A model generated the notes under the pieces. That model was not told where the DNA came from. It worked only from the letters and a program-made list of their open reading frames with translations, and did no database searches. DNA of 64,000 nt from Perognathus longimembris pacificus (lineage: Eukaryota; Chordata; Mammalia; Rodentia; Heteromyidae), in NCBI RefSeq assembly GCF_023159225.1, contig NC_063175.1, positions 3,622,255-3,686,254 on the forward strand, written 5' to 3'. The translations under genes and the position numbers were made by a program. Below are positions 12,341 through 24,800 of this stretch, in pieces; position 1 is the first letter of the stretch, and each line of letters begins with the position of its first letter.

Positions 12341-15300
12341 CGCTGACACAAAGTGAATTTATCAATCAATTATAATTAGTTTTTTTGAGGAAATGACTCA
12401 ATTTTATCAGTTTTTTTTTAAAAACACCTGCTTATTTTGATATATTTCCTTCTAATTCTTCATAATTATCAACATCATGTTTACATTCTAAGGGAAGAGC
12501 TACACTCAGAGTTCCAAGAATGTTCTTGGCTTTAGACTTCTCTTTCTTTTTAAGTCCCAGGAAGTCTTAGTTCACATTTCAGGAAGCATTCTTATCTATG
12601 TCATCAATTCATAATGAACTAACCATCTAGGCTGCTTGGCTTTTCTCAGCTAATAATTCTTTTGCCAATAAACTTATTTAGTCCTGCTTCTCCCAAGTGT
12701 AGGAAGGTAAAAATCAAAGTCAGGCTTGTTCTGTTTGTTAGCAATACTATTAAAAGTTCTTGTTAAGGAACAAAGTTGGAAATCTGAAGGGAGACAGTAA
12801 GGTTCCATATCATTATATACTTGTCCTTAATGTCCTATGAAAAGTGGAAGTTGCTGTCTTGCTTTGCTAATAACTGCAAGGCTTCAAATTTCATATAAAA
12901 TCTTTCCTGTCACCCTTAACAATGGGTTATTTTTCAACATGTTCCTGATAGAAGTTTTTGATCTTGGAACTCTTTTTTTTAGAGTTGGAAAAAATTGATG
13001 AGTTAAATAGAAAACAGATGCCTGGTAGACTGTAGACTGTAAAATTCTCTGAAGATCAAAAGTATACTTTTGATTTGGAGGCAGAGAAAAAGCGGAATGG
13101 TTTTGGGTTAAGACAGTTGTTCACTCTGCTGGGATTTTAATTAAACCAAAATATGGGGACAAAAATGATCAGCATGCCTCCACATGTCAGCCCAGCCTCA
13201 ATCGTTATTCTAGTAATATGTACCCAGGACCTCAGATTCAGAGCCCAGCAGTTAGTGGACTGACCTTCATCCACAAGCTTCAATCTGCTCTTATCTTTTC
13301 CTCGGTCATCTTTTAGGATAACTTCATAAAAGCCAGCATCTTTCTTGGAAAACTAGGAGGAGATTAAATATGCCATATTTCAGTTTATTATAGCTCAGGG
13401 TATGGTGTTTACATTTGTAAGGTCTTCGATTTATGAGTCACAATGAAAACATACATTGAACAAGCATCTAGCCATGCAATTAACAAACAGCTAATAGATG
13501 CCCTCCTCCATAATAATTTTTCCAGCTAGTGATTCTGCTTGTTTTCTTTTGCTATTTAAGGATATAGTGATTTGAGCCCAAGGTCTTTAAATTTGGTTTC
13601 TGGCTTCACTTATTACAAAATAATCTGTCAGGTGCTGATGGCTTGCATCTATAATTCTAGCTACTCAGCAGGCTGAGATCTGAGAGTCTCTGCTCGAAGC
13701 CAGCCCAAGTAGGAAAAACTGTGAGACTCATACCTCCAATGACCACCAAAAAGCTGGAAGTGGAACTGTGGTTTAAGTGGTAGAGTAAAAGCCTTGAGCA
13801 AAAAAGTTCAGTGACTGCTACCAGGCACTGAGTTCAAGCCCCAGGATGTGTGTGTGTGTGTGTGTGGTCACAAATATTTGGAAGTGTCTTAAGCCAAGAA
13901 GTGCATCAAAATCTGCACGTATTTTGTCTATCTTTATCCTCTTAGGAAACAAGTTATGAGGCTTAAGTACAAAGAAGAGCCATTTAACAGCTCACATATG
14001 AAAAAAGTTAGCTCATTAAACAAGAGTTGTGACATGCAGCCACCACTGGTTCACTATTGGACATCTATACATGATCACAGTGAAAGAAGCATTTTTATTC
14101 CCGTAGTAGTCAGGTACAAAAATTTATAAATGCTCTGGGCATGAAGCAAATATAGTTTCAGAATGTAGTTTCTGTTTGGAGGCGAATGTAGGGCATGCAG
14201 CTAGTGGTTTAGCATTTGTGACCACCTACCTCTGTTATCAGCAGGGTGCAGATGCCGTCCTTAAAGTCATGCTTTTCATCCACGGATATCTCCCTCTCAT
14301 CTTTGTACCAAACAATATGAGTTTCTTTCTTAATATTTGCCACCTAGAAGAACAACCATAATATTCCCTTCTATAAATAAGGAGACCTTGCTTTTATAAA
14401 ATGAAGTAGTTGTTGGAACAGCAAGGGAGAAGACACCTATTTTTATAGAAATCAGTGAAAAACTAATAAAGAGAAAGGTTGTAACAAAATAGATGCCAAT
14501 GAGCAGAGCTAAGTTAATTGCATCTCATTCCCAGCAGTAAAGGCTGACTTGACTCTGGACTTCCATGGTGAACACAGTGATGGTGAGCACGGGCTGTGGA
14601 GCCACTCTTTGTGCTACTCGTGTGCTCATGGACAGCAACTCAAACTGAAATAGAATGGAACTTTTCATCTGTTGGCAGTTACCTCAAAGGACTGGACAGC
14701 TCAGTAGTCACCCAGCTGGTGTATTACCAAAGTTTTTCAAAGCCAACTCATAATTGAGGCCAAATAAAAATACTATGCAGCCATTAAAATATGGTATATT
14801 CTAGAGATAATGTCCATTAGAAATCTTTAAAAAAAAAATGTCACTTGATAAGCTGGGCATGGTGACATGGCTGGCCTAGGGTCCCAACACTCAGAAGGTG
14901 GGAGGTGTAAGGATTCCCTAAGTACAGGAGTTCAAGAATAGCCTGGGCAACATAGTGAAATCAATATTTAAAAAGGTTAGAAAAGAGAATTGTTGGAGGG
15001 GAAGAAGATGGCGGAGGAGCAGTAGAGCCCTATCTAAGCTCTGTCCAAGTACCCAGTTTTTTTCTTCTACAGGGAAAGTTCTAACACTAGAAAGTTAGCC
15101 AAGTAAGGTATAACAGGATAGAGATTCAAGCCTTGAAGGAAAAAATGAGACAGCACATCCAAGAATCCAGATTTCAGCCACAGCCCGTTGCTTTCTGGTG
15201 GAACCAATCCACACCCACCTCCAGCACTGCACCAGCGACCAGGAGAGAAACCCACCAGACAGCAGCAGATGGCAGCAGGCAGACGCAATCCACAAGCAGA

Positions 15301-18300
15301 GCAGGAAAACTCCGGAGAATCAGAGGAAGGGTGAGTACTCCACAAAATACAGTCTCACTGGAGTCTGCACCCACAGAATGCCATTTGGAAAGTAGCCCTT
15401 CCCCCCACCCACCACAGTGAATCTCCATCTTTGTCCCTGGCATAGATGACCAGAGCAGACCAGAAATAAAGCACACCAGGGGAAAGTAAGGTCAAAGGGG
15501 CCATTTTTGAAAAGGGCAAAGGTGTGGGAGTAATGAGTCAGAGCTCCACCCAGGGGAAGGAGTCCCAGCCCAGACAGGAGGAACCTCAACCACTGGTAAA
15601 CACAACAAGCGGTGGGCCTCCAGGCAGCTATTACTGCTGCTGCCACCAAGGCAACAACAGACTGGGTTCCCAGGTCAAACACTGTCCACCAGTGACTGGG
15701 GGGCACCCAGCCTCTATCCATTGTTCCAGCAAGAGCCTGCTGCGTGCCTTCAGCAGCCCCGGAGTCCCACCGGGGCCAGCCGCAGGCAGCTCAGGGGTCT
15801 TCTCAGCTGGAGTCCGCTGCCGCCCTCAGCAGCCCAGAGGTCCCAGCCAGGTGCCACAGGCCCCACTGCTTCAGGGGTTGAAGGCAGCAGCTGTCAATGC
15901 CTTGGGAGCAACAGACTGGTTCCCCAAGCCGACCACAGTCCCCCAATTACTGAGGGCACCCAACTTCTACCCATAATCATCAGAGAACCAAACAGCCACC
16001 ACCGCCCAGGACCTCTAGATTCCATTGAGCCCACGTCAATAGTAGGCAAGATAATAGACATCTGGGGACAATCTGAGAGAGTCAAAGGGGTTCCTAGAGC
16101 AATTTTATCAACCCCAAAAGAAATAAGCACAAGATTGTAACAGTATGCAATCCAGCCACTGAACACAGGGCTCAGGGTTGGTTTTTACTTCCAAAGGGAA
16201 ATTTGTGGGGACACTAAATCTGCAGCTATACATATAAAAAGAGAGGGAACTTACCTGTCTAGGATTGTGTACCTATAAGAATAGCACAACAGGACTTGGT
16301 AAGCTTGGTTCAGGTCCTAAAGAGTGCCAAAGGGGGCTAGCAGATGTGCATTCTAAATCCAAATGGGCAGAAGAAACACAAAAAGTATGGCAAGACAGAG
16401 AAACTCATCACCCACTCAAAACAAACAGGAAACAGAGCATTCAATTGAAATCCCAGAGGAGAGCCTTCAAACTGCTCTACCAACTATGCAGATAAAAATG
16501 ATATTTGAAAAGTTTGAATCTCTCCAGACAAGTATTCTAGAGTGTGAGGAGGCAAACCGAAGAATAATTTGTGAATGCGATGACTCCAATCGTAAGTTAA
16601 TAGAGGACTTCATGGTCTCCACAAACAGAATGATATATGAACTTCAACAGAAAGAAAAACAGTCCTATGAAAAGATAGCTACTTAGCTAAAAGAGATTAG
16701 AGACGGCACCCAGAACCAAATTAATGAAGTAAGGAAGTCCATACAGGACTTAAGAGAGAATTACAGTAGAGATATGGAAGCCATCAAGAAAGATGAATCA
16801 GAAGGTAGGGAGACAAGAAACTAAGTTGTAAGTTTAGAGAACAGACTGGACGATGCGGAAGATCAAATCCCAGAAATTGAGGACAGCCTAGACTTTATGG
16901 AGAAAGAACAAAAACAATACAAATCAATCCAAAAAGCAAGACAGATCACTTCAGGAGCTTCAAGACATTATTAGGAAGCCCAATATAAGGCTAATGGGTA
17001 TTGAAGAAAACCTAGAGAAAGAAGTTAATGGAATAGGCAACTTATTTAACAGAATATTAGCTGAGAACTTCCCAAACAAACATCCAGAAGGATGGGCCCA
17101 TCCGGATACAAGAAGCATTTAGGACTCCAAACAGACCACACCAGAACAGTACTTCCTGTCGACACATTGTAACCAAAACAGGATCAATAGAGGCCAAAGA
17201 AAGAATCCTGAAAGCTGCTAGGGAACAGAGAACAATAACATATAAAGGAATACCAATCAGAATTACCCCAGACTTCTCAGCAGAGACCATGAAAGCAAGG
17301 AGAGCTTGGAATGATGTTTGCCACATCCTAAAGAAAAATACCTATAAACCAAGAACTTTGTATTCAGCTAAACTCTAATTCACTGCTGAAGGTCAAATAA
17401 AAGTCTTCCATAGCAAGGAAAAGTTGAACCAATATATCTCCACCAAACCAGCATTACAGAATATCCTCAAAGATGTCCTTCACATTGAAAGCCACCAAAA
17501 CCACGATCTAGACAGGGAAAGCATCCATAAACAGAACTCCAGATTAGTAGAGCAAAAAGGGAAGACACAATCCCTACAAAGACAGATACAATGAAAGGAA
17601 CAAGCAATCACCTCTCAATCCTAACTCTCAATATTAATGGACTTAACTCTCCAATTAAATGACATAGGTTGACAAGTTGGATCAAAACACAAGATCCATC
17701 TTTCTGCTGCCTCCAAGAGATGCGCAGAAGCAAACATATTCTAAAAGTGAAAGGCTGGAATAAAATCTTTCAAGCAAACAGCCCCTGCAAACAAGCCAGT
17801 GTCACAATCTTAGTATCAGATAAAATTGACTTCAAACTAAAAACAGTAAAAAGAGACAAAGAAGGTTACTACCTACTAATAAGGGGAGCTCTCCTACAGG
17901 AGGGCATAACCATTCTAAACATCTACACACCAAATACAGGAGCTCCCAACTCCATCAAACAAACACTACTGACTCTAAAACCTCTCATAGACCCAAACAC
18001 ATAGATTGTTGGAGATTTTAACACACCGTTCTCACCTCTGGACAGATCAACATGCCAAAAACTGAGCAAATAAACCTCAGAATTAAACAACTGCATAGAC
18101 CATCTAGACTTAACCGACATCTATAGGTCTATAGAATATTCCATCCAGCAACACCAGAATATACATTCTTCTCAGCAGCACATGGAACATTCTCCAAAAT
18201 AGAGCACATGTTAGAGCACAAAGCAAACCTGCACAAATTCAGAAACCTTGAAATCATTCCTTGCATTCTCAGACCACAATGAGATAAAACTAGAGCTCAA

Positions 18301-20288
18301 TGCCAAAGGCCACCAAAGAAAACCCCACAACTCATGGAGACTCAACAATACATTGCTGAACCAGCAATGGATCATTGAGGAAATCAGAACATAATTTCAA
18401 ATGTTTATGGAATTAAACCAAGATGAAAACACAAATTACCAGCTCCTCTGGGACACAGCAAAGGCAGTACTCAGAGGAAATTTTATAGCCCAGAGTGCCC
18501 ACATCAACAAATTGGAAAAATATCAATTCAACAACTTAACAAGGTTTGTTGAAAGAGAGCAACAAGCCAAACCCCAAGCCAATAGGCAGAGCAAATAATT
18601 AAAATCAAATCAGAATTAAATGACTTGGAATCCAAAAAAACCCCACCAAACAAATATAGAAAGAATAAACAAAACAAAGAATTGGTTCTTTGAAGAAATT
18701 AACAAACTAGACCCCTAGCAAACCTGACCAAAAACGAGGACAGCACACCCAAATAAACAAGATCAGAGACGAAACAGGTAACACCACAACAGAAACAACA
18801 AAGATCCAGAATATAAGAAACTCTTTTGCAAACCTATATGCCAACAAATTTGAGAACCTGGAAAACTGGAGAAATTCCTAACAAAAATTGATATGCCCTA
18901 ACTCAACGAACAAGATTTAAATCTACGGAACAGACCCATATCCAGCAATGAAATTGAAACTGCAATAAGAGATCTCCATTCCAAGAAAAGCCCAGGTCCA
19001 GATGGATTCACAGCGGAATTCTACAAAGCCTTGAAAACAGATCTCACACCAACACTCCTCAAACTCTTCAATGAAACAGAGAGTAAAGCTCACTACCAAA
19101 CACATTCTAAGATGCTAGTGTAACACTAATCCCAAAACCAGACAGGGACCTATCAAGGAAAGAGAACTATAGACCCATTTCCTTGATGAACATCGATGCA
19201 AAGCTTCTCAACAAAATTCTGGCCAACTGACTTCAACAAGTCATCAAAAAATCATACACTATGATCAAACTGGATTCATTCCAGGGATTCAAAGTTGGTT
19301 CAATATATGCAAGTCAATTAATGTAATCCACCACATCAACAGGAGCCAAGGCAAAGAATCACACGATTATATCCCTAGATGCGGAAAAGGCATTCGATAA
19401 AATCCAGCACCCACTTATGATAAAATCCCTGGAAAAACTGGGATTCCAGGGAACATTCCCGAATATAATAAAGGCTGTCTATGACAAATCAACAGTGAGC
19501 ATAGTACTAAATGGTGAGAAGCTAAAGCCATTCCTTTTAAAATCAGGAGCAAGGCAAGAATATCCACTCTCTCCTCTCCTCTTCAACATAGTACTAGAAT
19601 TGCTAGCCAGAGCAATTAGGCAAGATGAAAACATAAAGGGGATCCAAATAGAAAAAGGATGTGCTGATTATCATTTGGGTTCATAGAGAAGAAAAATAGG
19701 CATTTTTCTTTTCTACATTCTATTTATTTTCTTTATTATGATCAAATATTAAGCTTTTTGTCTCTTACCTTGCATTTTAATAGTACATTACATTCACCAG
19801 TCACTTCCCAGCTCAAATACTCAGCAAAATGTGGTCCTAGAAAATTTTAATGATGTAAGTAACCATTTTATCAATCACAAGTGAAAAAAAATCAAAGCTT
19901 ATCTTAAGTTCTAAGGTGATTAATGATTGAAGCTGCAGATTCTATTTTCAGATATTTTAGTGGCTATATATTTAATAACTTTTCAATAGTTATCAGACAT
20001 TAGGATAATCAATACAATTCATTGTAATTTATGATACAAACAATATTGGAATATTTTACACAACAAATGGAAGGGTTCTTTTTACTTTGCCTATTTTTAC
20101 CTTGCTTTCTGATCCATTCTTGCCGCTGGAATTCTGCTTCTTTCTGGAGTTTTTTATAAACTAGAAATTGAAAAACAAGGTAGTATGAGAATAAGTTGAG
20201 CAGCAGAAATGCACATGGGAGCCATTGTGATAAGTGGTTTCTATTCATTACTAAAACATTCGTTTATGGTAATGACCATCCTTGTTTT

Positions 20289-20324
<36 letters not shown>

Positions 20325-21813
20325 ATCTGGGGTTTGAACTTGGGGCCTAGTTGCTGTCTTTGAGCTTTGGTTGCTAAAGGAAAGCACTATCACTTGAGCC
20401 ACAGCTCCATTTCTGACTTTTTGGTAGATAATCTCATGGAATTTCCTTCTAAGGTTTGACTTTGAACCGTGATCCTCAGATTTGAGTCTCCTGAGCAGCT
20501 ATGATTACAGGCATGAGCCAACATCCTTTGGAGTTGTTTTGCTTTTTTATAGATGAAGAAATAGGCTTGGAGAGGTTAAATAATTTTGCCATGGTCCTCA
20601 AATGAGGAAATAGTAATCAATACTGGATGTCACAAATGTAGAGATCTGGCAGGCTCTTCATTGCTAAGTGCTGCATTTTAAGTTTCCATTGCTTATGGAA
20701 GCCTGTGGCAATCTAGTTATAATGTATGATTAACAGATTTGGCTTGTAATACCTTTGCATATTTTTTTCTTTTCAGTTTAGTAACTTAGAGTAAGTATAC
20801 ATTATAAAACAGAATCACAGTTTATTTCTGAGAAACATATACAGTCTCGGTTTTATTATAATATTTTTCACAGGAGAAAGTTAGTAGCAAGTACTTGTTT
20901 ATATATGGCACTATTTAATGCAGCCTTGATGTTCTTTTTTGTGTGTGTGGCAGTTGTGGTACTTGAACTCAGGGCCTGAGTGCTCTCCTGCACCTTTTAG
21001 CTCAAGGCTGGTGCACCACTCCATTACTTGATCCACAGTGCCACTTCCAATTTTCTGATGGTTAATTGTAAATGAGAGTCTCACAGACTTTCTTGCCGTG
21101 GCAGGCTTTGAACTGCAATCCTCAGATTTCAGCCTCCTGAGTAGCTAGGATTACACATGTGAGCCACTGGCACCTGACTTAGTGTTCTTTTAAATTAATG
21201 TTCATTTCTGTGAAATGAAATATAGTGGAAAGCATTAGCTGAACACAGCATTTTCATCATAGATATTTAAGTAAGAAACAATTCTTACTATCTTCCCCAA
21301 GATGTCTTTTATGTCATGTATAATCACTGAAGCATGTATCCAAGTGTTGTAGCTCACATTCCTTGAAGTTCTTACCATCTCCAATGAGGACAAGAGTAGA
21401 ATGACCAGTTGCTTTTCCATCTTGAATCTGGAAAGTGTATGTTCCCTCATCCTCATCCTGTAGCTTTTCCATGAACATTTCAATTATGCCAGTGTTTCGG
21501 TCAATATGCATCTTGTATTTCTTCAGTGTGAAAAGATGGAGACAGAGAAATCAGTAAGGCAGGCATTTTATCTAGATAACAATAACCTTAATAAAATAAG
21601 AACAAACTCCAAAGAAACATAACTTTAATATTTCTTAACAACTAAGCAAGTTCCTTAAAAATCTGTATGTGATATACAGCCTAGACCTGAATTTATTTTA
21701 TAGTTGAATTTTAATTTCTTCAGTCTAAATAAAAAATTGTTACTCCCATTACAAAATTCTATCAAAAATTTATTTTAGATTGCCATTTTACCTTCCTGAT
21801 TGTATTATTATTA

Positions 21814-21855
<42 letters not shown>

Positions 21856-24800
21856 CCAGTCCTGAAGCTTTAACTCAGGGCCTAGGCACTGTCCCTGACC
21901 TTTTTTGCTCAAGGCTAGCACTGTAGCACCTGAGCCATAACTCTACTTGTAGCTTTTTGGTGGTTAATTGAAGGTAAGACTTTCACAGACTGTCCTGCAC
22001 AGTCCAGCTTAGAAATGCAATCTTCATGTCTCAGGCTCCTCAGTAGCTAGGATTATAGGCATGGACCAGCTAGGTTGCATTATGTTTAACTAGCAGAATA
22101 ATATAAAACTATGCAGCTTAGAGGTGGGGGGGGGGGCATGTCCCTTACTGCTACATCCTCTGTATCTAGCACTACATAGTAGATACATAGTAGGTAACTA
22201 GTAAATTATCTGCTAAATTAATATGTGAATAAAAGTGCTTTAAAAGTATTTAAAATCTATTTACTCTTAATAAACTGAAATAGCACTATTAGACTATTTT
22301 TATTGCTTTGTTTAACCAAGTTGTTTTTTTTTCAGCATGTAAAGATAAACCTTAGTCCTTGGGGATAGAGGCACAAATTCTATAGCAATTCTGAGTTGAT
22401 TACATTTTGCTATAAAATATATCTCAGAATGAAGGCTCAGGTCATGGGCCAACTCTATCCCAATTCTTATGCTCCATAGCCTCCCCTGCAGGAAGGGAGT
22501 ATACAATCTGGGCCAATATTTTATTAGCTTTCTCCTAGTTTTTCCTGCTTCCCCCCACCCCCCGTTTCTCTTCAGAGTACAGCCCCAGTAAACCACAAAC
22601 AAAAAACTCTCATACTCTCCTTCTAAGGAGCCTGATGTAAGACAGTGTGTGTGTGTGTGTGTGTGTGTCTGTGTGTGTGTGTGTCTGTGTGCATGAATGA
22701 TAACATGCAGGCATTATATAGATAATGATATTCATTCAGCGTCTAGAGAGGCAGAGAGTGATACCAATCATGCTTTTTTGCCCTCTCCACAGCCAGGTGG
22801 TAATCGTATCAGTTGATGAGAACCTTTTGGAAATGAAGAGACGAATCACAGTGAGCACACAAGTGACTTGATCTGGCTCAACACTAAGGTACTCTGCTGA
22901 AAATGAATATACTGCATACAAAACAAAGCTGTTCATTTCTTCCTCACTACTATTTCTCAGATGTTTAAAAAAAATGTCACTCCATGAAGGAGAAGCATAG
23001 AAATGGTGGGACAAAGGGTGAAAAAATGCAGCAGCAATACTATGTTGAAAATGAACTATACAACTTCTGGGAGAGGAGGATGGAGAGGGAAAATCTGGGA
23101 GAAAATGAGGGAAGAAGGGACACTGTTCAAGAAGTACTCAGTACCTGACCTATGGAACTAACCTCTCTGTACATCACTTTTACAATAAAAATGAATAAAA
23201 TATATTTTTTAAAAATCAATGAAAAGAAAAAGAGGTGCTAAGAAGTCACCAGTGACACCTCCTTACCCTTTCAGCTTCTCATTCACAACCATAACAGTAC
23301 AGGGGAGGATCAGGCCCCCCTCCCGAACCCCAACTCTTCATATCACTTGAGCACTGGCTCAAGTATGTCCCTTCTGATGTCTATGGGAGGAGAAACAAAG
23401 CTCAGATGCCGGAGCTTTATGCATAAAAACTGTTTGTATTAAATGAAAAAGAAATAGCATTTTATAATACATACATACATACATACATACATAAATACAT
23501 ATGCAAGATGGCCTATGTAAGACACAGACACACAGACACACACACACACACACACACACACACTTATTTAACTCCAAAGGTAAATACAATCTTTGCATCA
23601 AAAGTTGTAAGAATGTGTGATTTGTCTTTTCTGAACCGTCATAGTTGTGCGCAATGAGGACATACATATTTTTAACCAGAAAGGCCATGACAAAGGTTCT
23701 CATTGCATTTTTCTGAGCTGTTGGAACAAAAGGTCCATTTTCTTCATGTAAGTGTCACATCTGTTGGGAGTGACAATATGAATAGCCTTTATTTCTCTTA
23801 ACAATACATCAAAAAATCCAAACTGTGCCTTTCAAGAGGATATGAAGTCATTTCCATTATTTATCAAGTGGTAAGAAGCTGTGGATTCGGGCAAGGGGTC
23901 CTTTCTTGCCGAGGAGAAAAAGTTCTGTGTTCAGAGGTGATCATATTTCTGAGTTTGCCTGAATAGTTTTAGTTTATGAGTACTGTCTGGAAATTTTTAA
24001 ATAGCACCCCTTTTCATTCTCCAAAGTGTCCTGGTTTAGGCAACAGGATATAATCAACCTCTGTTTTCCTGTTGCAGTTTTTTTTTTTTTTTTTTTTTGG
24101 CCAGTCCTGGGCCTTGGACTCAGGGCCTGAGCACTGTCCCTGGCTTCTTCCCGCTCAAGGCTAACACTCTGCCACTTGAGCCACAGCACCGCTTCTGGCC
24201 GTTTTCTGTATATGTGGTGCTGGGGAATTGAACCTAGGGCCTCGTGTATCCGAGGCAGGCACTCTTGCCACTAGGCTATATCCCCAGCCCTCCTGTTGCA
24301 GTTTTACATGTGAGAATAACTCTAATCCCACACTCTTCTGCACAGCAGTTTTCATAACAAGTTATCCATCTCCCATTAGAAATAAAAGAAAAAGTACAAG
24401 ACCTACCGGACCCTCAAAAATTTCCTTTTCATTAAATATGTAGTTGACTTTGGCATTGCCTGACAGCTTCTCAGCCTGCATCCAAAACCGGACCTGGCCC
24501 TTCTCCAAAATTTCAACAGCCAACTCTGATTTAGATGGAACAGCTGTGGAAAATAAAAACAAACAGAGTAAGTAATTATACTGCTAGGCAGTAGTATTGA
24601 TTTAGATTTCCAATAAGTAAAATACCATTAGTAAAAAAGGAGGCAAAGGCCTTTACTTCTTGGAACAGAAGACCTAACCTGTCAGTCATCTTGGGCTGGT
24701 CATTTGCCTCTGAATCACAGTCATCTCAATTGTAGAAATGAGGAAGATGAACTTGCCCCTAAGGGCCAGGTCTTCATCTTTTTACTTTTAGCTGAGTAAC

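Larger units (their letters stand above)
11944..13264 (-). other. MYOM1 intron, 1.3 kb
   Basis: It holds a diverged SINE on the plus strand ending in a CA microsatellite (12038-12338). The remainder, 12340-13264, is AT-rich without a recognised element. Confidence 0.85.
14990..19660 (+). mobile_element. L1 retrotransposon, 5' end present, 3' end missing, inactive
   Basis: A 4.7-kb L1 lies antisense to MYOM1. It has a GC-rich 5' UTR of over 1.2 kb, a broken ORF1 region, a broken ORF2 start with endonuclease, and part of the reverse transcriptase. It stops abruptly inside the RT domain, before the catalytic FADD box, and has no poly-A tail. Most genomic L1 copies are truncated at the 5' end, so losing the 3' end implies a later deletion or rearrangement. 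In-frame stops (for example TAG at 16684 and 18002) make it a dead copy. No clear target-site duplication is found. Confidence 0.9.
14344..19768 (-). other. MYOM1 intron, 5.4 kb, largely an antisense L1
   Basis: Most of the intron is the L1 at 14990-19660, preceded by a B1-like SINE at 14848-14965. The 400 bp next to exon 14230-14343 show only a short L1-like scrap near 14760-14815, and the last 110 bp before exon 19769 look unique. Confidence 0.87.
20161..21375 (-). other. MYOM1 intron, 1.2 kb
   Basis: Two minus-strand SINEs (20323-20530 and 20945-21180) and a GT microsatellite account for about 40% of it. The rest is AT-rich and unassigned. Confidence 0.85.
21521..24406 (-). other. MYOM1 intron, 2.9 kb
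   Basis: It contains a GT run with a minus-strand SINE, an L2-like scrap near 22135-22225, GT and CA/CATA microsatellites, an L1 3' end (22970-23215) and a young IDL-Geo SINE (24082-24290). 22230-22640 and 23570-24060 show nothing recognised. Confidence 0.85.

Noticed and set aside
15524..15976. A 150-codon open frame on the plus strand, with others on both strands nearby
   Set aside because: It lies in the GC-rich 5' UTR of a dead L1. Open frames in several registers at once reflect base composition and lack of TA-rich stops, not a protein.
14990..19660. Active L1 capable of moving
   Set aside because: Several stop codons, and the catalytic half of RT and the 3' end are missing.
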